Origin: Symbiodinium natans
Taxonomy: Eukaryota > Sar > Dinophyceae > Suessiales > Symbiodiniaceae
DNA: 64,000 bases
Direction: 5' to 3'
Assembly (NCBI GenBank): GCA_905221605.1
Contig: CAJNDS010002287.1
Coordinates: forward strand, 453,690 to 517,689
Shown here: positions 19,408 through 28,110 of the stretch, in pieces
Position numbering within the stretch: position 1 is the first letter of the stretch
Layout of the letters: every line of letters begins with the position of its first letter
The notes under the pieces: generated by a model
Told to the model about the DNA's origin: nothing
What the model saw: only the letters and a program-made list of their open reading frames with translations
The model's database searches: none
Program-made: the position numbers and the translations under genes

Positions 19408-19460
19408 TAGGGTTGGGGTTCAGGATTTAGGGTTTAGGGATGTTTAGGGTTAAGGGTTCT
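19408..19460 (+). repeat. Degenerate TTTAGGG array next to C/T homopolymers
   Basis: TTTTTAGGG, GGTTCAGGATTTAGGG and TTTAGGG units follow a run of C then T (about 19372-19408). Confidence 0.75.
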
Positions 19461-20087
19461 TCCTATGATTTGAAGAGGTTCGATCCAAAATGAGCATGTT
19501 TTTTGAACTAGGCGTTTGGGTCTTTGCGAGCTGCCCATGCGGACGTTGGGGGTCTTTTAGGCTGCTCGGTCATCATAGGTGCCAGTGTCTAAACTGCGCT
19601 GAGGGTTTTCGTGGCAAGGTTTCCGCGGAGGCCCATGTCTGGGAACCATGCAGCTGTTGATGAGATGCCGTGAGATGGGCACACAAGAAAAGCAAAACCC
19701 CACGACCCTGGAGCCCCCCCAACTCACACTTTTCACACGGTGCTGAAGGCCCGAAAAGCCGGCCGAAGGCGGCGAAAGCCTGCAAGGCCTCTGCTCTCTG
19801 CTCTCTTCATTGGGCTTAGGGGTTCGCCTTCGGAGCTTCAGAGAATCCTGGGTTGAGAAGGAGCGGTGTAGGAAGCTACCCCCCGGCTTGATGCATCGCT
19901 CAACGTTGTCAGGCCTTGTGGAACCTTGGAACTGAGGAGGCCGGGATATGGGAGGGGGCTTCTGGTGTATGCTGTCGCCTTGTTCATTTTTTGCTACAGC
20001 GGTGTAAGCCAAAGATGCTTGCTAGTTGGAGTTAGGAACTGTAGGGTTGCTTTTATAACATTAAGCACCATCTTTTTTATGTATGTA

Positions 20088-20374
20088 CATATATATATAT
20101 ATATATACTTGTGTGCGTACGTATGTCTGCTCTGTACATGTAATGTAATGTAATGTACTGTAATGTACTGTGATGAAATGCAATGTGGTGTAGTGTAGTG
20201 TAGTGTAGTGTAGTGTAATTTAATGTAATGTTGTGTAATGTAGTGTAGTGTAGTGCAATGTGATGTAATGTAATGCTTACATTGTCTGCCTCTGTCCCTC
20301 CTGTCTGTCCGTCTGTCTCTGTCTGCCGCTGTCCGTCTGCGTGCGTGCGTGTGTGCGTGTGTGTGTGTGTGTGT
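20088..20374. repeat. AT, (TAATG)n-like and GT low-complexity block
   Basis: An AT tract (20088-20108) is followed by about 160 nt of degenerate TGTAATG/TGTAGTG pentamers (20120-20282). A pyrimidine-rich tract then leads to a GT run (20339-20374). The His/Leu/Thr-rich - strand ORF here is a translation of the repeat. Confidence 0.8.
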
Positions 20375-20810
20375 ACATGGGCTATACAGAGGGCCATGGT
20401 CTCGATACCATGTCTGCTACAGTAGAGCAGAACCGCGTTTGAGAGACTCGGATCCAAGCAAGGCCTTCCGCTGCGTCTGCAGTTGCACTTGATCCCTGCG
20501 GGTTGAGACCTCCCCTGATTCAACTTCCAGCTTCGCCTAGAGAGGTGGCGGTTCTGATCCCTTCGGAAGTGGAAGCGTTCGGAAACTTAGATTCCGAAGT
20601 CCGAAGAGGGGAGAAGGGGGCCCAGAATCTGAAGGTGCACGAGTCACCCTTGGCGCTGAAGGCGGCCGAGAGACAGCCTCCTCCCAGCCTGAGGGGACAC
20701 GCAGGGGATTCGAAGCCTAAGCGCTTTGGGGAGCGTTTTTTCAGAGTTTTGGGATATTGGGGTTCGAGCTTGGAGTGAAGACCCGAGTTGCAGGCCCAAG
20801 CCTCAAAAAC

Positions 20811-20948
20811 TCAACGCCACGAAGCAGGCTACGAGTTTCAAATCATCAAAGTAGCTCATGTCCGGCACAGACGATGCATGTTGGCAAGCAGCTTGCAGCT
20901 GTTGATTACTGTAGTGTTTGGCCGAATCGTGTAGCATCTGCCACAAAT
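20811..20948 (-). CDS. Exon of a helical-repeat-like protein, unknown
   Basis: On the - strand, after TTTAAACCCTGCAG, the frame reads LWQMLHDSAKHYSNQQLQAA then CQHASSVPDMSYFDDLKLVA. The two-helix pattern loosely resembles FASTK/RAP- or OPR-type organellar RNA-binding repeats; this is a weak family guess. The 3' end at A/GTTTTT is one option. Confidence 0.4.
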
Positions 20949-21293
20949 CTGCAGGGTTTAAAGGGGGGTCTACGAGCCTCTTCAGGGCTAGGTCCCAGCT
21001 TGGCTTCTGGCGCGGAGTCCCACCCATAGCATGCCCTGCATAAAAGGAGTAGAACCAAACAACTTCTCCTCAGCCCACACTGTGCCGTTTGCCTAAGGTT
21101 CTCAGAAGCCAAAAAACACCACCATAATAAGCACCGAGTCATGCACCAACCTCGAAGAGTCCCGGAAAGCCAGGCGCTTGAGTCCCTCCCGAAGAAGGAC
21201 AACGAAACGCAGAGCCGGGGCCGTTGGGTTGCGCGGGTCGAGGAGTTCAGGAAGTGAAAAAAAAAACATTCGGGTGAGTTGGGGGGGGGGGGG

Positions 21294-21325
21294 TGTTTAG
21301 GGTTTAGGAGTTTGGGTTTAGGGTC
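21294..21325 (+). repeat. TTTAGGG array after poly-G
   Basis: TTTAGGG, TTTAGGA and TTTAGGG units follow a G run at 21281-21292. Confidence 0.8.
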
Positions 21326-21791
21326 CAGGGGGTCTTGAGTTGAGAAGCCCCCATCATTGTGATGTGAGCCGAGCAGTTTACCCCCCAACGCCCGAATTTC
21401 TCAAGCGAAGTGGCCTCAAAGAATATGAATATAGTAATTAGAAGAGTGTATTGCCCTTGTATTATTGCCTTCCAAGTGATGTGCGCTGCCGCACCGCGGA
21501 GCAAAGACTCACCATGGACCGCGTTTTGAGGTCCGAAAGCTCAAAAAGACTGTAATATAGAAAATCGCCAAATCTCTGTTGCGCCTGTAGACGCACCTCC
21601 ATTTCTCAGGCTACGCAAGGCTGCAAACGGTCGTGGCGCGGCGCCCGGAATCGGTTTTGGGCATCGGGCGATGTGAGTAATGAATCGTAAGTCTGGGGTT
21701 CTTTTTCGCGCTTTCAGGAGGTTGCGTGGTAGCGGCTCAAAGCCACCATTAACAATCTTGGAGCTTTGGTCATCCCAAGGGAGGGAAAGGA

Positions 21792-21973
21792 ATGAGAACC
21801 CAGGAAGCCCTGAGCCGATCCCAGGAGATCACGCGAGGGAACGATGTGTTGGAGGATGACCTCTCAGAGGAGCAGCTTTGTCGGAAGACCTTTCGCATCG
21901 AAACTGTAGGAGCAAACAGGAGATTCTGGAGGCCATGCTCAAGACTCCACAGCCCCAAGAGAGAGACTCTCAG
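21792..21973 (+). CDS. Possible gene start, unknown (+ strand)
   Basis: From an ATG the frame reads MRTQEALSRSQEITRGNDVL then EDDLSEEQL. A second frame after AACAG reads EILEAMLKTPQPQERDSQ up to CAG/GTTTCC. A GA donor at SEE/GAG would join them in phase, but this is speculative, and exon-like - strand sequence lies close by. Confidence 0.25.
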
Positions 21974-21989
21974 GTTTCCTCTCCGCCTT

Positions 21990-22085
21990 TAAAAGGGGGT
22001 CGGTGGTGGTCCTCCTCAGTATGCTCAGTGCCTTCTCTAGCTCCAGCACAATCCCAAAGATGGCACAATCGATCTTGGCAAGGGT
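21990..22085 (-). CDS. Exon of unknown - strand gene
   Basis: After GCGCAG the - strand reads TLAKIDCAIFGIVLELEKAL then SILRRT, a strong amphipathic/hydrophobic helix pattern. The 3' end is uncertain. Confidence 0.4.
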
Positions 22086-22178
22086 CTGCGCGCATCCCAT
22101 CCCGCCTTGAGCTGATCGCGTGCTTTAAATACAGTGTGCACCTGTGCACCGAATGACATTGTCGCGCGACCTCAAGAC

Positions 22179-22265
22179 CCTGAAGACGAAACACGCGGTA
22201 AAGCACTGTGAAGTCCTTTGAAGCAGCTTGTCTCCCCTTTGTCAGGACCTGGCGAATGCCAGCTT
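22179..22265 (-). CDS. Exon of unknown - strand gene
   Basis: After GGACAG the - strand reads AGIRQVLTKGRQAASKDFTV then LYRVFRLQ. The two leading bases complete a Glu codon begun by the exon at 22745-22790, so the two join in phase. The donor may be G/GTCTTG, or CGC/GTGTTT upstream. Confidence 0.45.
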
Positions 22266-22744
22266 CTGTCCGAGCCCAGCCTATTCCTCCCATCATGCGT
22301 ACAGTATGCCCATTCCGGTAATCGAGCCTCGGCTTTCTTTGAGAAAGAGCTCTTCAAGGTGTTTCGAGGCTGCTTAGGAATCATTGTTGATGTCACCATG
22401 GAGCCCTGGATGACATCACAAAGGGGGAGCTCCTAGGGGATCTGGCCATTTTTGTGCAGAGCCGTCTGGTCGAAGCTTGAGCCAAAGTCCTACAAAAGGA
22501 GCCCAATGCCCCCACTCGTGGCAGCCCTGACTCTCGAAGGATTCAAGGGCCAAAATCCATTGTCACGTTGTTCTGCCAAGGGCAAGTATCATCATCCTGC
22601 AGCGCCTTCGACAACGGCCCGGAGCACAGGGGAAAGCAGGCCTGTAGGCCGATCTGCGCAGCGTTGCGCTTCAGAGAAGCTCAGAGTCTACACTTCGACC
22701 GTCGCCCAGAAAAGACCAGGCTGTTGAGCGCGAAGAAGAGTTAC

Positions 22745-22790
22745 CTTGCAACCTTTCAATCAACAACTCGAGACCCTTCGATTCAGTGCC
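22745..22790 (-). CDS. 46-nt exon of unknown - strand gene
   Basis: Between TTGAAG and a GTAACT donor the - strand reads GTESKGLELLIERLQ plus one base. It joins in phase to the exon at 22179-22265. Confidence 0.45.
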
Positions 22791-23013
22791 CTTCAAGCCC
22801 CCACCCAAATGCGATCCAGCCAGCCTTGCTTTCGAATCCAGGCGTCGCCCGTGATTGCAGTGTGAGCGTAGTCAGGCTCTTCATATTCACGTCAAGGTGG
22901 TGTCTTGGTCACCAGGGGGCTTTTTAAAGCTTTTGAGAACTGTTTAGAATTTATATCCTTTAAGGGATTATGTAGGGTGCTGTCACCTCATTCCTTCACT
23001 TCCAAAAAAGGCA

Positions 23014-23044
<31 letters not shown>

Positions 23045-23049
23045 AAAAA
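23014..23049. repeat. C21A15 homopolymer pair
   Basis: A run of 21 C is followed directly by 15 A; on the - strand this is T15G21. Confidence 0.95.
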
Positions 23050-23153
23050 GCGCGCGCCTCCAAAGGTGGGAAGTGACCTTGCCCCGCCCAAGCCTCCGGC
23101 CAAGAGCATGCAGAGTTTGGGAGGCGCCCCCCCACAGGGATCTGTTTTTCAGA

Positions 23154-23243
23154 GGGTTTAGGGTTTAGGGTTTAGGGGGTTTAGGGTTTAGGGTTTGGGG
23201 TTTAGGGTTTAGGGTTTAGGGTTTAGGGTTTAGGGTTTAGCCA
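23154..23243 (+). repeat. Longest TTTAGGG array in the window
   Basis: About twelve TTTAGGG units with only two imperfect ones (an extra G and TTTGGGG). No chromosome end is nearby. On the - strand it would lie in an intron of the proposed - strand gene. Confidence 0.95.
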
Positions 23244-23423
23244 AACCCTCAACGTCTACGATAACAAGGGGTCCTCATTGTAAGGGGAGCCGACTATGCA
23301 AGGGATTACATAAGGGTCCCAGATTTTTGTAGACCACCAGATGGGTGTCGCAAAAGTTTTGTAGGGCATCTTGTGTCATGAAGGCTCGAAGCCCGTTGAA
23401 CAATGTTGGTAAGGGGGGGTTTG

Positions 23424-23470
23424 GGGTTGAGGGTATAGGGTCTAGGGTCTAGGGTTTAGGGTTTAGGGGG
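23424..23470 (+). repeat. TCTAGGG/TTTAGGG array
   Basis: Mixed TATAGGG, TCTAGGG and TTTAGGG units followed by a G/A-rich run. Confidence 0.85.
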
Positions 23471-23621
23471 AGAGGGGGGGAGGGGGGTTTGGGGCAAAGG
23501 AGACGTTCCTATGCGCTAAGCCTAGTTATACAGTGAATCGGCGGCAGAAATCCCCTTGAGAACCTCTGACGCCCACAGCCGGGGCCGAAACTTCAGGATT
23601 CCGGGGATTCCGAGCTCCAAG

Positions 23622-23752
23622 GGTTTAGGGTTTAGGGTTTAGGGTTTAGGGTTTAGGGCTAGGGCTTTAGGGCTTTAGGGCTTTAGGGCTTTAGGGCTTT
23701 AGGGCTTTAGGGCTTTAGGGCTTAGGGTTCAGGGTTTAGGGGGAGATGAAGG
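23622..23752 (+). repeat. TTTAGGG array grading into an octamer array
   Basis: About five TTTAGGG units change, via TAGGGC, into about eight copies of the octamer GGGCTTTA, then return to TTTAGGG. Confidence 0.95.
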
Positions 23753-24540
23753 CTTGTTTTCTTGTCCGCCCTATCCGTGGATCCCTCACCCTTCCTGAGT
23801 GTTCCCGACAAGCCTTCAAAGAACTTGAGTTGGAGCCAAAAGTGTCTTTCCAAGACTCCAAGCTTGTCCCTTGCAGGGAAAAGCTCAGACCTGCTGATGA
23901 ATCAGGCTGGGTTTAGATTTTGTTCTCGTGTTTTTGTACGGGGGGCTGGGGGAGTTTGCACATACACCAAGCCACTCAATCTAGCCTATGTGCAAGTGGT
24001 AAGAACAAGCAGCACACCCCAAGCATCATGTGCAACCGAAGCTCCGTCCTAGTCTGAGGAAAGTTGTGATCAGCATGACCAGTGGTCTGTACAGTGTTCG
24101 TTTCAGCCGACATGTCTGCTTTCATAAATGTCCCCCCCCCCTCCCCACCAGTACCACCCAGCCTGCTGTGCATAGGTGCTGTAGGGATGGTCGTTACGTT
24201 CGCTTATCGGACCATTCCGTAGCCACCCCCCCCCTCCCCAAATTCGGTCCACGAGTTACGCTTGTGCCTGGGGATGTTCCCCCTCAAACTCACAGTCCTG
24301 AATAGGCATTCTCATAGGGGGGGCAACCATCATCCCTACTAGCTGTTAGGGTACGGGGGACAAGATCCCAGCTTCTCGCACTTTGTGGCAGCAGGTCGTC
24401 CCCACGCCTCCCAGCTCCCGATCCACGGGTTTTTTCTCGCGATTTACGCGCCGCTCCCTGGCGGCCAAGAGGTGAGGACGGTGAGGGCCTCTGCCGGACT
24501 CCAGCCTTATACTGCTGACAGCCTTTTGACCCATCTTTAA

Positions 24541-24601
24541 ACCATCCTAACCCATCCTAACCCATCCTAACCCATCCTAACCCATCTTAACCCATCTTAA
24601 C
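24541..24601. repeat. 10-bp minisatellite CCCATCCTAA
   Basis: Six tandem decamers, the last two with CTTAA. The unit resembles CCCTAAA with an ATC insertion. Confidence 0.9.
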
Positions 24602-24796
24602 TGAGCCTTTGAACCCATCTTAAGCCTGTTTTGGGGGGTTGCAGGGAAAACTGAGCTGCAAGTTTTGTTGACTGGTCCTTCTTAGGGGGCTTGGGATTTT
24701 TTTGACATGCCGGTGTGGCGGAGTCCGTGGCCCAAACGTTGGCGCGGGACACGACGAAGTGGCAAGAACCCGACCTGCCCCCAAACGGTGAAAGAC

Positions 24797-24884
24797 CCTT
24801 CCTGAGGTACATAGCCCGGTAAACAGAAAGACCATGTCTTGCGCCGTGAAATCCTCAAGTCCGTCGGTCTTGCGGTTCCGGTAG
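24797..24884 (-). CDS. Exon of unknown - strand gene
   Basis: After TTCTTGAG the - strand reads YRNRKTDGLEDFTAQDMVFL then FTGLCTSGR, up to G/GTCTTT. The helical pattern (ExFTxQDxxxLFxGL) again recalls RAP/FASTK-like proteins, weakly. Likely part of the same transcription unit as the other - strand exons. Confidence 0.45.
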
Positions 24885-24954
24885 CTCAAGAACGGCTAAA
24901 CCCGACCTTGCGTCGGAGGCCATAAAGGCTGAAGCAAGCGAGACGTTGTCGAAC

Positions 24955-25114
24955 CTCTTAGCATCTTAGCTGCTTCCGGATGCTTCCAACACACCTCTCC
25001 CACGTCTCGCCTCGCCATGAAATCTTTCAAATTCTCTTTTAGCTGCGAAGCAGCTTTGAAATTATCACGTCCGCCCGGTTGAACGAGAGTCGACACACCG
25101 GCAGCTGTCCGGGT
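24955..25114 (-). CDS. Exon of unknown - strand gene
   Basis: After CCATACAG the - strand reads TRTAAGVSTLVQPGGRDNFK, then AASQLKENLKDFMARRDVGE and VCWKHPEAAKMLR, to a GAG/GTTCGA donor. This is the 5'-most recognised exon of the putative - strand gene(s). Open frame continues upstream to about 25141, so the start could be further out. Confidence 0.45.
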
Positions 25115-25306
25115 CTGTATGGATTGTAGGGAACTCAGCAACTATGTTGCTGTGCTGCTAGGGGGCAGGACACGGCCACTGATGGCGGAGCAACATGCAG
25201 CAAGGCGGGCTCTTGAAATGTAGCGATGGATCGGACATGTCGGGTTCCACGGGCGAAGGATATCGAAGGCATGTGAATCCCAGCTTCGGCAAAGCAGTGA
25301 CGAATT

Positions 25307-25356
25307 AGGGTTTAGGGGTTAGGGTTTAGGATTTAGGGTTTGGGGTTTAGGGTTAA
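25307..25356 (+). repeat. TTTAGGG array
   Basis: Seven TTTAGGG-type units, including TTAGGGG, TTTAGGA and TTTGGGG variants. Confidence 0.9.
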
Positions 25357-27900
25357 CTCGGGTGAGTTCAACCAGGTGGGCGCACGTTGACAAGGGTATG
25401 ACGCCCTTAGGGCAAAATGCCACAAGCAAGCCTACAGATTTGTTGCAGCAGCGTGTGTCATCGATTGCGCGGTCTTTGACTCCTGCTGGAAACAATGGTT
25501 ATCCCGCAATCGGGGCGATGTTGCTGCCAGTGGACCAGATGCAACCAAGTCATTCACATCATATAGATCAACTATTTCGGGGTCTGGGCCTCGCTCTCTG
25601 TCCTGAATCCACAAATTCCTAACTGTAAAGCCCCAGATCGGCGACTAGCTGCTGTCAGCACTCACCACCTCCTACACAAACCTCGTGTTACACGACCTCC
25701 TTCATGTTGCAGCACGAAGACCTCTGACGAGGTAAATCTACGATGCCGTACGCGCAGAAGCGCCAGATCACAGGTACCACAACGTGTCCTGCACGCCTTG
25801 TTTGGGTCCATCTGGTCCATCGGATGTCGAGAAAAGGCCCCTCACTTCTGCATGGATTTCTAAGCAGATGTGATCTATGCACTTTAAGCAGAGCTGCCCA
25901 ATGACATATCTTGCGCCTTGATTGATTCGTGCTTAGTGCTCGCAACCAACCGAACGTGGTTCTTAGCAGCTGCTGTTTCGGGCAGGCGCCGTAGGAGTCT
26001 GGAAGCATGCTGATCATGCCCAATGATCTCTGAGGAAGCACAAAAAGAGCGTTGGTTTGGTGGAGACATGAGTGTCCGCAGGAAAAGGCAGCGAGTTGAA
26101 GGTCGCGTCATCACACCCTAGATTTGACATCCTCATGGGCCATTGCCCCACCCACTTAAAGTGGAGCACGAAACCACAGTCTTCAGGGTCTCTTTTGATC
26201 CAAGCTCTTGGAGGCCCCAAGGACCCTCTTGGGAAGAACTGCAAAGTGAACCGATGAGCTGCGAAAACGGGAGCTCAGGAGCAGGGGGGGGGGGGGGGGC
26301 TTTGGCTGGGTCTCTCTTCTTGTGTTCTAAGTGTGTTCCAATGTACCTTCAAGTATGTTCCATTTAGTTTGGTGAAGCAGCAAGGGCCCCTAATCTTCTG
26401 GACCTGCCGATGTTCTTCGAGACCATGATTTCCTTGCTTTTACACCTTTGGATTTCCAGCTTCCGTTCCAAGCTTAGTCCTGGCTTCTGTGTGCACCTGT
26501 GTGCACCTGTGTGGGCCAAGGTTGTCAGATGAAGCGTCCGCCGTCGGATCAAAGCCGAAGAGTGGCCCACATACGGCACACCCTAAACTAAGCGCTTGAG
26601 ACAGGCGACCGATGAGGACCAGACTTCAGTCTCCCCCGTAGCAGCTCCAGCCCAAAACATTCGGCAATCTGTCCTTTTGGTTCACCCTGAAGCCCCGCGC
26701 TGCAAGGTAGGTCGAAACCTGTGCCTGCGGGGGCACGAACAACCAACAAAACCTGAACTCTTACCCTGGACGAAAATAGGGGACTCCCCCTGACCTTTTG
26801 TCACACGGCAGTGCTCCAGTCTCTGTGCATGGCCCCATGGGTGCCGCAGGCAGTCAGGGCTGCGCCTTGGGACGAATTGGAACTTAAGTTGGGCCTGCAA
26901 GTCTAGGTATATAGGTATAGGGCTAGAGTAGTAGGGCCTCCATGGTGTATGGCATGGGGGCAGTGCAGGGGTGTGCTAGGGTTGAGGGGCGTCAGGGGTT
27001 GAAAAACACTTTTCCCATGGATGGGAGTCACGGCCGATCCGCTGGCATTCGCGAGGCGCTTGGATGGTGACTAGCATGACTTGGGTCGTGCTCACCGGTG
27101 CTTGCTTGGCTATGTTTGGCTCTGGCCTGGCAAGAAGGCTGCTCTGCGGGGAAGAGGGCCTCACGTGGCTGCAAAGAGAGCGGCGAGATCTGATATGTGC
27201 CTCTTCATGATGTGACAAGACCCCCTGCTTGTGCAATGAGATGCCCGACCGACGGGACGTTTTCGTTGTCGTCAGGCCAGCACCGACTCCCAGCTTCAAC
27301 GGCATTTGGTGCAAGTAGCACAGTGGTCGGAAGATCCCAGATCCCTTTTGAGCCAGCATCACTGTTGCGTCGAGTGCCCAAGCATCCCATACTACCCCTG
27401 GTCACCACTTAGCCATGGCTCCCCTTGAAATCTAAGGGTAGTTGAAACACGGGTCCTAGATTGCCGCGAGGTTTTCGGCATTTTCCATGCCTTTGGCTGA
27501 AGTACGATCTCATTTAACACCAAAGGCCCCAATTCAGTAAAAATCGAAGTAGTTTTTTTACTGTTTTTTTAGCCTCCTGTTTTAGGAATCCTCCCAACAC
27601 CCCGGTAAAACGTACGTTTTCGCACACCCGAACACCACAGCAATCTAGGACCCGTGTTCCGGGTAGTTTCACGGGCTCTTACTATGGTCCCTTGCCCTCT
27701 TTAGAGGGTTCTGATGTATGGGCCACTGATGTTTGTAAGGTGTCTATAAGGGGCCGCCCCTTTTAAGGGCCCTACCCTTAAGATGAAGTTCCTTGAAGCT
27801 CCGGCGTCCTTGAGGCTGCCAGCTGGACACGAGCCAGGTGGCCTCCCAGCTCGAGCACTCCTCCAACTTCTCCCTCCTGCTGCCTGGCGAACCGTGGGTT
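25357..27900. other. No gene recognised
   Basis: Overlapping short ORFs on both strands (for example + 25362-25622 and - 25688-26041) have no recognisable motif. A G18 run lies at about 26285. A short repeat shared with 18.25 kb is at 27745-27781. T-rich sequence is at about 27550-27570. Confidence 0.3.
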
Positions 27901-27904
27901 TTTG

Positions 27905-28110
27905 TTGGGTTGGTTTCCGAAATAGGGGGGGAACCTTCTTGGGGTCCTTATCAAAAAGGGGATCCTACCATGAGGGGATGGAAATTAAGGGGGTCTTGTT
28001 TGTTTGGCTGGTTTCCGAAATTCGGGTAACCTTCTTGGGGTCCTTATCAAAAAAGGGGATCCTGCCATTAGGAGATGTCTATTGGGGGCCTCCGTTTTTT
28101 TCGTAAGCCG
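27905..28110 (+). repeat. Dispersed repeat family R1, copies 2 and 3 in tandem
   Basis: Two direct copies start 96 nt apart at GGTTTCCGAAAT (27914 and 28010). Each contains ACCTTCTTGGGGTCCTTATC and AAGGGGATCCT. They flank a short unique spacer, so this is a local duplication of the dispersed unit. Confidence 0.75.

Noticed and set aside
20077-20523. CRISPR-like or satellite array
   Set aside because: Degenerate TAATG pentamers with no spacer-repeat structure; an ordinary simple repeat.
24200-24220. Dinoflagellate spliced-leader relic (CCGTAGCC)
   Set aside because: Only eight bases match the leader start and the rest of the 22-nt leader is absent; no other leader relic was found.
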